A stretch of DNA of 64,000 bases, from positions 1 to 64,000 of the forward strand of contig JAUXZO010000081.1 in NCBI GenBank assembly GCA_030692685.1, read 5' to 3'. The position numbers were made by a program, and so were the translations under genes. The stretch comes from Acidovorax sp. (lineage in GTDB: Bacteria; Pseudomonadota; Gammaproteobacteria; Burkholderiales; Burkholderiaceae_C). Below the pieces are notes generated by a model that worked only from the letters and a program-made list of their open reading frames with translations, searched no databases and was not told the DNA's origin. This document shows positions 30,901-39,746 of this stretch, one piece after another. Positions within the stretch are counted from its first letter, which is position 1. Every line of letters begins with the position of its first letter.

Positions 30901-32027
30901 AACTCGGTGTGTTGCTGCAGGTGCGCACCGCCGAGCGCAACGATGTAATGCAAACCCTGCGCGAGCATGGCCTGTCCAGGTTCAGTCACTTCGTTGGCAA
31001 GACGCGCCCCGCGTCTTCCGAAATCAACGCAGGCAAGGGCGAGCTGCAGGTCTGGCGCGACGCCAAGGCCGTGTTCAGCGCGCCGCTGACCGACCTGCAC
31101 CAGGTGTGGGACGCCGTGAGCTGGAAGATCTGCCAGCAGCGCGACAACCCCGCCAATGCCGATGCAGAGCACGCCGCAGCGGGCGAGCCCACCGACCCCG
31201 GCATGCACGTGCACCTCACGTTCAATGCGTCGGAGAACGTGGCGGCTCCGTATCTGAGTCTTGCCAAACCCAAGGTTGCCATCTTGCGCGAGCAGGGCGT
31301 GAACTCGCACATCGAAATGGCCTACGCCTTCACCGAGGCGGGCTTTGAGGCGTTTGACGTGCACATGACCGACCTGCAGACCGGCCGCGTGAAGCTTGAA
31401 GACTTCAAGGGCGTGGTGGCGTGTGGTGGTTTCAGCTATGGCGACACGCTGGGCGCTGGCATTGGATGGGCGCGCTCCATCACCTTCAACCCGGTGCTGG
31501 CTGCGCAGTTCCAGGGCTTTTTTGGCCGCACCGATACGTTTGGGCTGGGCGTTTGCAACGGCTGCCAGATGTTTGCCGAGCTGGCAGACATCATCCCCGG
31601 CGCACAAGACTGGCCGCGCTTCACCGCCAACCAGAGCGAGCGGTTCGAAGCCCGCCTGTCGATGGTAGAAGTGCTCGAATCCCCCAGCCTGTTTCTGCAG
31701 GACATGGCGGGCAGCCGCCTGCCGATTGCCGTAGCGCATGGCGAAGGTTATGCCAACTTCAAATACCGGGGCGATGCATCCAAGGCGATTGCTGCCATGC
31801 GCTTTGTGGACAACCACGGCACAGCGACGGAACAGTACCCGTTCAACCCCAACGGCAGTACAGGCGGCCTGACGGCGGTGACGACGGCGGACGGGCGTTT
31901 TACGGCCATGATGCCGCACCCCGAGCGCGTGTTCCGCAACGTGCAGATGAGCTGGACCAGTGAAGACCAGTCCGAGCACAGCGCGTGGATGCGCATTTGG
32001 CGCAATGCGCGCAAGTGGGTGGGTTGA
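27945..32027 (+). CDS. purL: Phosphoribosylformylglycinamidine synthase
   Basis: Fourth step of purine synthesis: FGAR plus glutamine and ATP gives FGAM. The 1,360-residue single-chain form has an N-terminal linker, two AIRS-like synthetase halves ([31 protein letters not shown]) and a C-terminal glutamine amidotransferase with the Cys nucleophile in [13 protein letters not shown] and a final HPERVFR. Two repeat-derived inserts are read through: residues about 282-300 (family [17 protein letters not shown]) and about 602-629 (family [15 protein letters not shown]). GTG 27945 ([11 protein letters not shown]) fits related starts; ATG 27957 is the alternative. Confidence 0.95.
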   Translation: MTLHMTTLAGGNALSTFRAQQLQPALEAIHPKISGIAARFVHLVATDAAPTPSEQERLAALLTYGDPYAGPQDGAALIVTPRLGTLSPWASKATDIARNCGIAIRRVERITEYRISLKSGLLGKTPELTPAQLAQVAALLHDRMTESVVADRSAAAALFTELQPAPMEHVDVLAGGRAALEAANTRFGLALADDEIDYLVTAFTGLARNPTDVELMMFAQANSEHCRHKIFNAEFTIDGVAQSKSLFGMIRNTHQLAPQHTVIAYSDNASVMEGHEVERFVAKMASSAYPSSANSYQKSSATQHVLMKVETHNHPTAISPFPGATTGAGGESRDEGATGRGSKPKAGLTGFTVGKLWGSTVGKPKHIASPLQIMVEGPLGGAAFNNEFGRPNLNGYFREYEQNVGGVQRGYHKPIMIAGGVGVIDAELTKKIEFPAGSLLIQLGGPGMRIGMGGSAASSMATGTNAAELDFDSVQRGNPEIERRAQEVINHCWAQGAANPILAIHDVGAGGLSNAFPELTNDAGRGARFDLRAVQLEESGMSPKEIWSNESQERYVLAIAPESLAQFEAFCERERCPFAVIGVATEERDLVVAFEDAFQGAAARRAGPPQASAAPSGGSEPHAVGSVGVPVNMPMNVLLGKPPKMHRDVTTVVREFAPMDLTGVPLQKAVIDVLAHPTVASKRFLITIGDRTVGGLSHRDQMVGPWQVPVADCAVTLADYKGFAGEAMSMGERTPLAAINAPASGRMAVAEALTNLLAAPIELPRVKLSANWMAACGEPGEDAALYETVKAVGMELCPALGISIPVGKDSLSMRTQWSEGSDKKKVTSPVSLIVSAFASLSDVRGTLTPQLDATEADTTLVLIDLGKGQNRMGGSILGQTLEQSGDVVPDVDDPKDLINLVNAVNALRAKGQIMAYHDRSDGGLLAAAAEMAFAGHVGVALNVDLLITEGDGISDSRMDTGDAKNWAGQVGARRDELTLKALFNEELGVLLQVRTAERNDVMQTLREHGLSRFSHFVGKTRPASSEINAGKGELQVWRDAKAVFSAPLTDLHQVWDAVSWKICQQRDNPANADAEHAAAGEPTDPGMHVHLTFNASENVAAPYLSLAKPKVAILREQGVNSHIEMAYAFTEAGFEAFDVHMTDLQTGRVKLEDFKGVVACGGFSYGDTLGAGIGWARSITFNPVLAAQFQGFFGRTDTFGLGVCNGCQMFAELADIIPGAQDWPRFTANQSERFEARLSMVEVLESPSLFLQDMAGSRLPIAVAHGEGYANFKYRGDASKAIAAMRFVDNHGTATEQYPFNPNGSTGGLTAVTTADGRFTAMMPHPERVFRNVQMSWTSEDQSEHSAWMRIWRNARKWVG
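28790..28846 (+). repeat. Family A repeat, copy A7, inside purL
   Basis: AAAATGGCATCTAGCGCTTA, TCCATCAAGCGCTAATAGCT and ATCAAAAGAG. It is translated as [18 protein letters not shown] directly upstream of the conserved [12 protein letters not shown] segment. PurL proteins normally have a short variable loop here, so the element appears to have replaced or lengthened it without breaking the frame. Confidence 0.9.
29750..29832. repeat. Family B repeat, intragenic copy B2, inside purL
   Basis: CGCCGGGCCGCCCCAAGCAA, GCGGCCCCCTCGGGGGGCAG and GGGGAGCGTGGGGG. It matches copy B1 at 6178-6254 almost base for base over its central 60 bases. In purL it encodes a Pro/Ala/Gly/Ser-rich loop between two conserved segments (VAFEDAF and [14 protein letters not shown]). 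Confidence 0.85.
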
Positions 32028-32035
32028 ATTCGGTG

Positions 32036-32240
32036 CATCCCCCTGAGTCGCTTCGCGCCTCAGTGCGTGCGCCGGCGGCTGCCGCTCTTCGTGCACGTCC
32101 AAACCTGCGCAGGCAGGCTTGGAGCCGCGGCCCTCAGCCCCTTCTCTCGAATTGCTGCGCAATCCGGGAAGGGGGACACCGCCAGCGCGGCGGGGCGGCC
32201 CTTGCGCGGCGGTCGCTGGCTTAGGCCGCGCGCGTTTAAC
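32036..32240. repeat. Family B repeat, extended intergenic copy B4
   Basis: CCCCCTGAGTCGCTTCGCGC at the left and GGGGGACACCGCCAGCGCGG, GGGGCGGCCCTTGCGCGGCG, TTAGGCCGCGCGC at the right match copy B3 (8938-9030). Between them is an extra ~90-base stretch including CTCGAATTGCTGCGCAATCC, itself a short palindrome. It fills the convergent gap between purL and the methyltransferase gene. Confidence 0.7.
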
Positions 32241-32317
32241 GGCCAGCGGAGGCAAGCGTCGCATGTTGAGCGAGGCATTGCCCCCCGGTTTTTACTTGCG
32301 AAGCCGTTGGCGTCGCC

Positions 32318-33043
32318 TCAGCCGTTGAGCACAGGCCGCTCGTACACCATCAGTCGGCCTTTGTAGGCGGCCACCTTGCCAAGGGCTGGCTGGTCCAGGC
32401 GTTCTTCCACCACCTCAAACCGGTGGACGGCCATCTGTTTGTGAAAAGTGCTGCGGTTGCCCCGGTTGGGGTCCACGATCCAGATCTGCGCGCCGCTGGC
32501 AGCGTGCCGGTCCAGAAAGCTAGCCAGTGTCGCCCGGGCGTCGCGCTCGTACAGCACGTCACTGCCCACGATGAGATCGAAATGGCCTTGCACCGTGCCA
32601 TTTTGACCCTCCGTCTGCCCGTCGGTCCGCACCTTCGGGTCCACCTCTGCCTGCGCGCCCCACTGGCCAGTGCGGTATTTGAGCGGCTCCATCCTGTTCA
32701 GGAGCACGTTTTCTTGCAGAAACTGCCGAGCCAGCGGATGGCAGTCGCTGGCTGTGATGTCGATACCGCGGCGGTGGCACACCAGGCTGGCCAGCCCCAG
32801 GCCACAGCCAATTTCCAGCACCCGTTCACCGGCCAATAGCGGGCGGCTGGCCATGCGCTGCGCCAAGTGGGCCGCCGAGGGCCACAGCAGGCCGAACAAT
32901 GGCCAGGTGGCCGAGGAAATGCCCAGGGCCTCGGCCTCGCCCAGCGGATCATGAAACTGTTGTTTGTCCAGCAGCGAGCGGATGATGAGGTCGGCTGCGC
33001 CAGCGACGGCGATGTCTTCTTGTTTGGTGAGGTAGCCAGGCAT
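32318..33043 (-). CDS. Class I SAM-dependent methyltransferase, METTL21/Nnt1-like
   Basis: A 241-residue methyltransferase. Motif I is VLEIGCGLGLASL (about residues 84-96), followed by the acidic ITASDCHPLA and the post-II motif FDLIVGSDVLYERD. The TWPLFGLLWPSAAHLA start and the SDVLYE motif are typical of the family-16 group that includes eukaryotic protein-lysine methyltransferases and yeast Nnt1. The bacterial substrate is unknown. ATG 33043 (MPGYLTKQED) is preferred to an upstream TTG. Confidence 0.85.
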   Translation of the reverse strand: MPGYLTKQEDIAVAGAADLIIRSLLDKQQFHDPLGEAEALGISSATWPLFGLLWPSAAHLAQRMASRPLLAGERVLEIGCGLGLASLVCHRRGIDITASDCHPLARQFLQENVLLNRMEPLKYRTGQWGAQAEVDPKVRTDGQTEGQNGTVQGHFDLIVGSDVLYERDARATLASFLDRHAASGAQIWIVDPNRGNRSTFHKQMAVHRFEVVEERLDQPALGKVAAYKGRLMVYERPVLNG

Positions 33044-33272
33044 GGCTCGGGCGTGAAGCCCTTTCAAGAGCTGCCTCTAGGGACCCCGGAATGATGGGTG
33101 AGGGCGCGAGTATGCGCCTTGCAAGGGTTGTTGCCTTGTCGCAAGCCTGCATGCAGCTGCGGGCCACTGGATGGCGCAGGCAGACAACTTCGGCGGCCCG
33201 CGTATTGCTATAGTCGCGCGCACACCGGACGGCGCACTGCAGCGCCTCCCCAATCAACCCCAAGGAACCCCC

Positions 33273-34262
33273 ATGGCCTCTGGCAGCCTGCTTGCCCTGT
33301 TGGACGATATCGCCACCATCCTCGATGACGTGGCCCTTATGACCAAAGTGGCGGCCAAAAAGAGTGCGGCCATGGCCGACGATGTGTCGGTGATGACCAA
33401 GGTTGCTGCCCAGAAAACCGCGGGCGTTTTGGGGGATGACCTGGCACTTAACGCCCAGCAGGTTTCGGGGGTGCGCGCTGAACGAGAAATACCGGTGGTG
33501 TGGGCCGTGTGCAAAGGCTCGTTCATCAACAAGCTCATTTTGGTGCCCGCCGCGCTGCTGATCGGCACTTTTGCGCCGTGGGCGGTCACCCCGCTGCTGA
33601 TGGTGGGCGGCGCCTTCTTGTGCTTTGAAGGGTTCGAAAAAATTGCCCACAAGTTTTTGCATGCACCGCATGAGGACGCTGCTGAACACGAAAGTCGTGT
33701 TTTGGCCAATGCCAACCCGGCTGTCGATTTGGTGGCTTTCGAAAAAGACAAGATCAAGGGCGCCGTACGCACCGACTTCATCCTGTCGGCAGAAATCATT
33801 GCCATCACCTTGGGCACCGTGGCCACGGCGCCTTTTGCGCAGCAGGTGGCCGTGTTGTCAGGCATCGCAGTCATCATGACGGTGGGCGTGTACGGGCTGG
33901 TGGCGGGCATCGTCAAGCTCGATGATCTGGGCCTGTGGCTCAACAGCAAGGCCAGCAGCGTGGCGCGAACCATTGGCTCCGGCATTCTGCGGGCGGCGCC
34001 CTGGCTCATGAAGGGCCTGTCTATTGCGGGCACGGCGGCCATGTTTCTGGTGGGTGGCGGGATTTTGGTGCACGGCGTGCCGGCCGTTCATCACTGGGTT
34101 GAGGCTGCGGGTGCGGCGTCTGCGCAGTGGCCCGTGGGCCCACTGTGGGAGGTGCTGGTCCCCAACCTGCTCAATGCGGTGGTGGGTATCTTGGCGGGCG
34201 GTTTGGTGCTGACTGGGGTAATGTTGGTGAAGCGCCTTCGCGGCAAGTCCACCGCGCACTGA
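33273..34262 (+). CDS. DUF808 (YedI-like) inner-membrane protein
   Basis: A 329-residue protein. The N-terminal cytoplasmic part starts [20 protein letters not shown], followed by [20 protein letters not shown], the family signature. Then come about six hydrophobic helices (for example [20 protein letters not shown] and a C-terminal [15 protein letters not shown]). Function is unknown. ATG 33273 has AAGGA upstream. It is divergent from the methyltransferase gene and appears monocistronic. Confidence 0.88.
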   Translation: MASGSLLALLDDIATILDDVALMTKVAAKKSAAMADDVSVMTKVAAQKTAGVLGDDLALNAQQVSGVRAEREIPVVWAVCKGSFINKLILVPAALLIGTFAPWAVTPLLMVGGAFLCFEGFEKIAHKFLHAPHEDAAEHESRVLANANPAVDLVAFEKDKIKGAVRTDFILSAEIIAITLGTVATAPFAQQVAVLSGIAVIMTVGVYGLVAGIVKLDDLGLWLNSKASSVARTIGSGILRAAPWLMKGLSIAGTAAMFLVGGGILVHGVPAVHHWVEAAGAASAQWPVGPLWEVLVPNLLNAVVGILAGGLVLTGVMLVKRLRGKSTAH

Positions 34263-34272
34263 CGCGCAATCC

Positions 34273-34286
34273 TTGATGTAGATCTA
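34273..34286. promoter_or_regulatory. FNR-like box TTGAT-GTAG-ATCTA before ompW
   Basis: Nine of ten consensus positions of TTGAT-N4-ATCAA match. The site ends 103 bases before the ompW ATG. In E. coli ompW is oxygen-regulated through FNR, which makes the site plausible as an activator or repressor site here. Confidence 0.45.
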
Positions 34287-34389
34287 AGGGTTAATGCTGA
34301 GGTCTTGCGTTAGGGCAAGGCCGATAGGTGACCGCAGCGGTTCAATGCATGCACGGGGGTCGTCCCCGTCCAACCGTTGCGAAATCACC

Positions 34390-34980
34390 ATGAAAAAAAA
34401 TCTGCTGGCTATCGCCGTTCTGTGTGCCCTGACGTCCGGCGCTGCCCTGGCGCAACAGGCTGAAGGGCCTTGGATGGTCCGTGCACGTGTGGTGCACCTG
34501 GACAGCGCCAACAAGGACAGCACTTCGCTGGGCCTTGCGGTCAACAACAAGACCATTCCAGAAGTCGACATCACGTACTTCTTCAACAAAAACATTGCGG
34601 CAGAACTGATCTTGACTGTGCCCCAAAAGCACACCTTGAGCGCCGCTGGTACCGCCATTGGTTCGCTCAAGCACCTGCCGCCTGCACTTTTGCTGCAGTA
34701 CCACTTTGATGCGCCCGGCTTCAAGCCCTATGTGGGTGCGGGCCTGAACTACACGCGTTTTTCCAGCGTGAACCTGCCCGCTGGTGTGGACATCGACCGC
34801 AACAGCTTCGGCCCCGCTCTGCAGGTGGGCGTAGACATTCCGCTGGCCAAGAACCTGTACCTCAACTTTGATGTGAAGAAGGTCTATATCAAGACCGATG
34901 TCATGGCGGGTGGCGCCAAGCTGGGCACTTTCAAGGTCGATCCCGTTCTGGTGGGCGTGGGTCTGGGCTGGCGGTTCTGA
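34390..34980 (+). CDS. ompW: Outer membrane protein OmpW
   Basis: A small eight-stranded outer-membrane beta-barrel, 196 residues. The signal peptide is MKKNLLAIAVLCALTSGAALA (cleavage after residue 21). Family marks include GPWMVRARVVHLDS, NKTIPEVDITYFFNKNIAAE, LQYHF..FKPYVGAGLNYT and the C-terminal VGVGLGWRF with terminal Phe for barrel insertion. It forms a channel for small hydrophobic molecules in relatives. A terminator follows at 35016. Confidence 0.95.
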   Translation: MKKNLLAIAVLCALTSGAALAQQAEGPWMVRARVVHLDSANKDSTSLGLAVNNKTIPEVDITYFFNKNIAAELILTVPQKHTLSAAGTAIGSLKHLPPALLLQYHFDAPGFKPYVGAGLNYTRFSSVNLPAGVDIDRNSFGPALQVGVDIPLAKNLYLNFDVKKVYIKTDVMAGGAKLGTFKVDPVLVGVGLGWRF

Positions 34981-35015
34981 GCCCATTGGGCTCATAGCGA
35001 GAGATCTTCCAAGGT

Positions 35016-35048
35016 AAAGGGGCTGGCGGTTGCGCCAGCCCCTTTTTT
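35016..35048 (+). terminator. Rho-independent terminator after ompW
   Basis: AAAGGGGCTGGCG pairs with CGCCAGCCCCTTT around a GTTG loop, followed by T residues. It lies at the convergent junction with the YdjM-like gene. Confidence 0.93.
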
Positions 35049-35076
35049 ATTGGCCCCACTGGTATTAGGACCTGTC

Positions 35077-36078
35077 CTAGAGCGTCACATCGCGCCCCCA
35101 CATGCGCTGCCACAGCCAGGGCAGGGCGGTGGCCAGGTCTGGCCGCTGCCATTGCTGGGTGGTGATGTGTTGACCCGCCGCGATCTGCGCCGCAGGGCCC
35201 AGATTGAAGTGAAAAGTGTAGGTGGGTTCGTTGCCCATGCGCAGATCGGTAATGAAGACTTCACCGCCTGCTTCAGACATTTTGAAGAACCCGTGGCTGA
35301 AACGCGCCACGCGGTCCACCAAGGGGCTGGCCTGGTGCGGGGTGTACAGGTCTGCACCGCGCGCGTGTTGGGTCCACCGCACGGGGCGACCGTCGTCCAG
35401 CAGGGAGGTGTAGCCCTCGTAATAGTGGGTGGGCGTGACCGCCACCGCGCGCCACAACAGCGTGTTGAAAGGCGCTGGCGTGACCAGCAGTTGGTGGGGC
35501 GCAAGGTTCGGTTCGGGCGGCGACGCCATGATCTGGTTCACTGCCTGGTGCTGGGCCACCACACTCCACGCGAGGTAGACCGTGCTCACCCCCAGCCCGG
35601 TGCGGGCCCAGGCCAGACCGCGGCCCCGGCGCAACAGCAGGGCAGCCAGGACACCCACCAGCAGCGGCACGGTGTACAGCGGGTCGATGATGAACACGCT
35701 GCCTACCGCGTAGGGGAAGTTGGTGAACGGCAGCAGCAACTGCGTGCCGTACACCGTCATCCAGTCCAGCAAGGGGTGGGTAATGAGCGCCAGCCACAGC
35801 GCCAGCCACCAGCGTGTGAGCAGGTGGGGCTCTCCGTGCAGGCGCGACACCGCCCACGCCAGCGGCAGCGACAGCGCGGTCAGATAGAACAGCGAGTGGC
35901 TCTCGGACCGGTGCAGCACCATGTTCAAAATGGCGTCTCCGTGGTTGATAAGCGCATCCAGATCGGGCAGCGTGCCTGCGATGCCGCCCCACAGCGCGGC
36001 TTTCCAGAGGGCGGTGCGGCGCCCCATGGTGGAGATGACAACGGCGGCACCTAGGACAAGTTGGCTGACGGAATCCAT
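35077..36078 (-). CDS. YdjM/DUF457-type membrane-bound metal-dependent hydrolase
   Basis: A 333-residue protein. The N-terminal half is the DUF457 domain: MDSVSQLVLGAAV, GTLPDLDALINHGD, HRSESHSLFYL, and THPLLDWMTVYGT, with several Asp/His residues that would bind metal at the membrane face, among about six hydrophobic helices. The C-terminal 150 residues are soluble and lack a recognisable motif. Members include LexA-regulated YdjM; the reaction is unknown. ATG 36078. Confidence 0.85.
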   Translation of the reverse strand: MDSVSQLVLGAAVVISTMGRRTALWKAALWGGIAGTLPDLDALINHGDAILNMVLHRSESHSLFYLTALSLPLAWAVSRLHGEPHLLTRWWLALWLALITHPLLDWMTVYGTQLLLPFTNFPYAVGSVFIIDPLYTVPLLVGVLAALLLRRGRGLAWARTGLGVSTVYLAWSVVAQHQAVNQIMASPPEPNLAPHQLLVTPAPFNTLLWRAVAVTPTHYYEGYTSLLDDGRPVRWTQHARGADLYTPHQASPLVDRVARFSHGFFKMSEAGGEVFITDLRMGNEPTYTFHFNLGPAAQIAAGQHITTQQWQRPDLATALPWLWQRMWGRDVTL

Positions 36079-36216
36079 GGATCAATAAGGGAAGTAAGTT
36101 GTGGCGCCAGGCCGGGCGGGTGGCGGGATGGTGACAGTTTGCAAGGGCACGATTTACAGCAGGTGGCGTGGTAGCAGCTTCCATGGGTGAGCGGGGGTGG
36201 GTCGCCAGACTTGCAT

Positions 36217-36927
36217 TCAAGCCTGCACCACCAACGCAAACTCCGCCCTCGGGCCATCGCTGGATTGGGTAAACGGAACGGTCAACGCAGCGCGGCCCGC
36301 CTCGCTCAGGTTGTTCCATAAAAAATCGCGTGCATTGCCGGGGTCGCCTGCGACGTACATCTGGGTGGTCAGCAGCTCGCGCTGCGGCAGGCGCACCTTG
36401 AAGTGGATGTGTGGCGTGCGGCCCGTGTACGGCGCCGGGCGGATGGTGCGAAACCGGTAGCGGCCATCGCGGCCCAGCGTCACCCGGCCAAAGCCCTGAA
36501 AACTCGGGGCCGCCTTGTTGCCATCCCCCGGGTGGTGGTAGCGCCCGTCGGCATCACATTGCCAGATTTCCACCACGCCACCGGCCAGCGGCACACCCGC
36601 GGTGTCGGTCACCCGGCCTTCCACCCACACGGGCTGGCCCTGGGCGTATTGCAGCGTGCCATTGCGCAGCAGATCGCCATCGCTGTCAGCCGGCAACGCC
36701 ACGGGGTAGTAGGGTCCCTCAGTCTGGCGCGGGGTGGGCTGCAGGCGCGCCTGCGCCAATGCCGGGTGCACCATCGCGGGGGCTGTCACCCACGCGGCAC
36801 TCCACAGGGTGCGCTGCAACAGGGTGCGCCGCGTCGTGCTGGCATCGCTGTTGGCGCGGGGGTGGGTAGTTCCGTGGGTCAGGTCGGGGCACGTATTGCA
36901 AGCTGGGGGCGGGATGGGATGGGGCAT
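36217..36927 (-). CDS. Tat-exported intradiol ring-cleavage dioxygenase-like protein
   Basis: A 236-residue relative of the protocatechuate 3,4-dioxygenase beta chain. A twin-arginine signal (TTRRTLLQ, residues 31-38, then a hydrophobic stretch to about 58) suggests folded export. Non-haem Fe(III) ligands expected of the family are all present: Tyr130 (CDADGRY), Tyr167 (RPAPYTGR), His173 and His175 (PHIHFKV). TEGPYYP at the domain start is typical. No alpha subunit or ring-cleavage pathway genes lie nearby, so the substrate is open. ATG 36927. Confidence 0.88.
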   Translation of the reverse strand: MPHPIPPPACNTCPDLTHGTTHPRANSDASTTRRTLLQRTLWSAAWVTAPAMVHPALAQARLQPTPRQTEGPYYPVALPADSDGDLLRNGTLQYAQGQPVWVEGRVTDTAGVPLAGGVVEIWQCDADGRYHHPGDGNKAAPSFQGFGRVTLGRDGRYRFRTIRPAPYTGRTPHIHFKVRLPQRELLTTQMYVAGDPGNARDFLWNNLSEAGRAALTVPFTQSSDGPRAEFALVVQA

Positions 36928-37249
36928 CGTTCACTCCTGCAAACGGGGGTTGGAGCCTGGGCATGGGCCAAAGTGCCGTCGCTGCTGCCATTGGGTGTGG
37001 GCGCTTGGGGAGGAGGGGCGGCTCGCAATGATCGCACTGGCGCGCGCGCAGCGCCTTGGCATCACCGCAACAGACGGCGCCGGCGAGGGGTTTTTTGGAA
37101 GGGCGAAGGGAGGGAAAAATGGGGCGTTGACGTCGTGGCCCGGGGGCTTTGGGATTTGACCTACACACAGATCCCCCGCGTCGCCGCACAATGGCCGGAC
37201 GGCTGCGGGGCTTGGTGCCCTTGCCTGACCCCGCGGTTCGCCGCGCCAG
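36928..37249. other. Divergent intergenic stretch between dioxygenase and egtD
   Basis: 322 bases with no gene that can be supported. The sequence is GC-rich with several short frames that show no family resemblance. It must hold the promoters of both flanking genes, but no consensus -35/-10 pair stands out. Confidence 0.5.
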
Positions 37250-38209
37250 ATGCTTCAAAGATCCATGCCATTGACCCGCCCTATTGACCCCATCGCCCTC
37301 ACGGACCACACCGACATCGCGCGGGGGCTGAGCCAAAACCCCGCCACCATCTCCCCCAAGTACTTTTACGACCAGCAGGGTTCGCGCCTGTTCGAGGCCA
37401 TTACCCAGCTGCCCGAGTACTACCCCACCCGCACCGAAAACGCCCTCATGCAGCAGCATGCAACCGACATTGCGCGCTCAGTCGGCACGGGGCGGACGCT
37501 GATCGAGTTGGGCGCGGGCAGCTGCCAAAAGGCCCGCACGCTGTGCCAACTGGTGCAGCCTGCGGTTTTTGTGGGGGTGGATATTTCAGCCGACTATTTG
37601 CAAGAGGCCGTGTCAGCCTTGAGCGACGAATTGCCGTGGCTTGACGCGCGTGCCGTGGGCGGCGACATGACCCAAGGCGTGCAGTTGCCCGCAGATATCC
37701 CCCGAACAGGGCGACTGGTGTTTTACCCGGGCTCGTCCATTGGCAATTTCGACCCACCCCATGCGCTGGCGCTGCTGGCGCACATGCGCGAGCTGATCGA
37801 CGATGACGGGGGCCTGCTCATCGGCATCGACCTGCCCAAGGACGTGACCGTGCTGGAAGCCGCCTACGACGATGCCGCAGGTGTGACGGCCGAGTTCAAT
37901 CGCAATGTGCTGCGCCACGTAAACCGCCTGATTGGCAGCGACTTTGATGTGGCGCAGTGGCAGCACCGCGCGTTCTTCAACGCCGAGGCGTCGCGCATCG
38001 AGATGCACCTGGAGGCACTGGCCGATGCGCAGGTGCGCTGGCCAGGCGGCGGGCGCGCGTTTGAACAGGGCGAGCGCATCCACACCGAAAACAGCTACAA
38101 ATACCCGCTGCCCGTGTTCACTGACATGCTGGCGCGCGCCGGTTTTGCGCAGGCCGAGGCCTGGACCGACGAGCGCGGCTGGTTCGCCGTGGTCCACGCA
38201 AGGCCATGA
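37250..38209 (+). CDS. egtD: L-histidine N(alpha)-methyltransferase
   Basis: Trimethylates histidine to hercynine with three SAM, the first step to ergothioneine. The 319-residue protein has ISPKYFYDQQGSRLFEAITQ and PEYYPTRTE, the substrate-binding start of EgtD; the SAM motif LIELGAGSCQKARTL; VGVDIS; and FYPGSSIGNF. The Glu-containing substrate loop near the C terminus (HTENSYKY) is present. egtB follows after ten bases. ATG 37250 is used; ATG 37265 is an equally plausible start. Confidence 0.94.
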   Translation: MLQRSMPLTRPIDPIALTDHTDIARGLSQNPATISPKYFYDQQGSRLFEAITQLPEYYPTRTENALMQQHATDIARSVGTGRTLIELGAGSCQKARTLCQLVQPAVFVGVDISADYLQEAVSALSDELPWLDARAVGGDMTQGVQLPADIPRTGRLVFYPGSSIGNFDPPHALALLAHMRELIDDDGGLLIGIDLPKDVTVLEAAYDDAAGVTAEFNRNVLRHVNRLIGSDFDVAQWQHRAFFNAEASRIEMHLEALADAQVRWPGGGRAFEQGERIHTENSYKYPLPVFTDMLARAGFAQAEAWTDERGWFAVVHARP

Positions 38210-38219
38210 AGGCACTTCC

Positions 38220-39467
38220 ATGAACGCTTCCCACTCTGACCTGCTGATTCGTTACACCACCGTGCGCAGCCGTTCGGTAGCGCTGGTGGCCCCCCTGTCG
38301 GCAGAAGACTGTGCTGCCCAGTCGATGCCCGATGCCAGCCCAGCTAAGTGGCACCTGGCCCACACCACCTGGTTTTTTGAAACCTTTGTGCTGGAGGAGC
38401 ACGAGCCGGGCTTTGCGCCTTTTCAGCCTGCGTTTCGCGTGCTGTTCAACTCGTACTACAACGGCGTGGGTGCCAAACACCCGCGCCCGCAGCGCGGGCT
38501 GCTCACGCGCCCCGGGCTGGATGAAGTGCTGGCCTACCGCGCCAACGTGGATGCGCGCATGGCGCGGCTGTTGCCCACCGTGCTGCACAACCCGGCGCTG
38601 TGTGCCCTGATCGCGCTGGGCCTGCAGCACGAGCAACAACACCAGGAGTTGCTGGTCACTGACGTCAAGCACCTGCTGTCCTGCAACCCGCTGTGGCCCG
38701 CCTACCAACCAGCGGCCGTGGTGATGCCTGCGGCGCCTTCTGCGCTGGCATGGCAATCCTTTGAGAGCGGCCTGACCGACGTCGGCCACGCAGGTGGGGA
38801 TTTTGCGTTTGACAACGAAAGCCCGCGCCACCGCGTGTACCTGCACCCCTACGCGCTGGCATCGCGCCTGGTCACCAACGCTGAAATGTCCGCGTTTGTA
38901 GAATGCGGCGGCTATCGAAACCCCGCCCTGTGGTTGGCAGAAGGCTGGGACTGGCGCACCGCGCAGGGCCTGGACCACCCGCTTTACTGGCAACGGGTGG
39001 ACGGCGCTTGGCACGCTTTTACCTTGACTGGCCTGCAGCCGCTAGACGGGGCTCAGCCCGCGATGCACCTGTCGTACTACGAAGCCGATGCCTACGCCCG
39101 CTGGATGGGCGCCCGCCTGCCCACCGAGGCCGAATGGGAGCACGCCGCGCACCAGGCCCTGGGTGTGCTGTCGCGTTCGTCTCACCCCGCAACCGACCCG
39201 ATGGCTGATCCGGACACTCCGGAGATGGTCCAGTGGTTTGGTGCGGCCTGGCAGTGGACACAGTCCAGCTACGCGGCCTACCCGGGGTTTCGGGTGGCAG
39301 ATGGGGCCGTGGGCGAATACAACGGCAAGTTCATGGTCAACCAGTACGTGCTGCGCGGAAGCTCCAGCGCCACGCCGCCAGGGCATGAGCGCATCACCTA
39401 CCGCAACTTCTTTCCGGCCACAGCGCGCTGGCAGTTCACGGGGCTGCGGCTCGCGCGCGACCTGTAG
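38220..39467 (+). CDS. egtB: Ergothioneine biosynthesis sulfoxide synthase
   Basis: Non-haem iron enzyme joining a thiol (cysteine or gamma-glutamylcysteine) to hercynine with oxygen, giving a sulfoxide. The 415-residue protein has an N-terminal DinB-like domain with metal ligands His48 (KWHLAHTTWFFE), His137 and His141 (QHEQQHQE), then a C-terminal formylglycine-generating-enzyme-like domain (RLPTEAEWEHAA, GKFMVNQYVLRGSSSATP, TYRNFFP). No EgtA or EgtC gene is adjacent, so direct use of cysteine is possible. The C-S lyase EgtE is not in the window. It is co-transcribed with egtD. Confidence 0.93.
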   Translation: MNASHSDLLIRYTTVRSRSVALVAPLSAEDCAAQSMPDASPAKWHLAHTTWFFETFVLEEHEPGFAPFQPAFRVLFNSYYNGVGAKHPRPQRGLLTRPGLDEVLAYRANVDARMARLLPTVLHNPALCALIALGLQHEQQHQELLVTDVKHLLSCNPLWPAYQPAAVVMPAAPSALAWQSFESGLTDVGHAGGDFAFDNESPRHRVYLHPYALASRLVTNAEMSAFVECGGYRNPALWLAEGWDWRTAQGLDHPLYWQRVDGAWHAFTLTGLQPLDGAQPAMHLSYYEADAYARWMGARLPTEAEWEHAAHQALGVLSRSSHPATDPMADPDTPEMVQWFGAAWQWTQSSYAAYPGFRVADGAVGEYNGKFMVNQYVLRGSSSATPPGHERITYRNFFPATARWQFTGLRLARDL

Positions 39468-39537
39468 GGCGGACGGTGAGTGGCTGCACTTCCGGGTGCA
39501 GTGGTGCGGCACCCGGTGGGTAGCAGTGGTGGGGTGG

Positions 39538-39573
39538 GTGATAGGGCGATAGGGCGATAGGGCGATAGGGCCA
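39538..39573. repeat. 8-bp tandem repeat ATAGGGCG
   Basis: Four units of ATAGGGCG in a row, with degenerate flanks. It lies in the 279-base gap between egtB and the SPFH gene. Copy number probably varies between strains. No other function is evident. Confidence 0.85.
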
Positions 39574-39746
39574 TAACCGGACGGCAAGTGCCGTGTTTTT
39601 GACGGCTACCCCAAACAGCGCATGGCGCTGTCAAACCGTGTGCAGTCGTGCCCATGGCGCTCTCCTACAATCGCGCTCGCTGGCGCTGCCAGCACAGCCG
39701 CGGCGTGCTGCGCCACTCCATTTTTTGTTGATCCCTGCGAGACCTT

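Noticed and set aside
29256-32264. A long minus-strand frame opposite purL
   Set aside because: The plus strand carries the clear purL motifs; long antisense frames are a by-product of high third-position GC. The same holds for the frames opposite ilvB, the P-type ATPase and metY.
35273-36319. Second minus-strand frame overlapping the YdjM-like gene
   Set aside because: It lacks any family motif, while the frame 35077-36078 shows the DUF457 signature and membrane helices.
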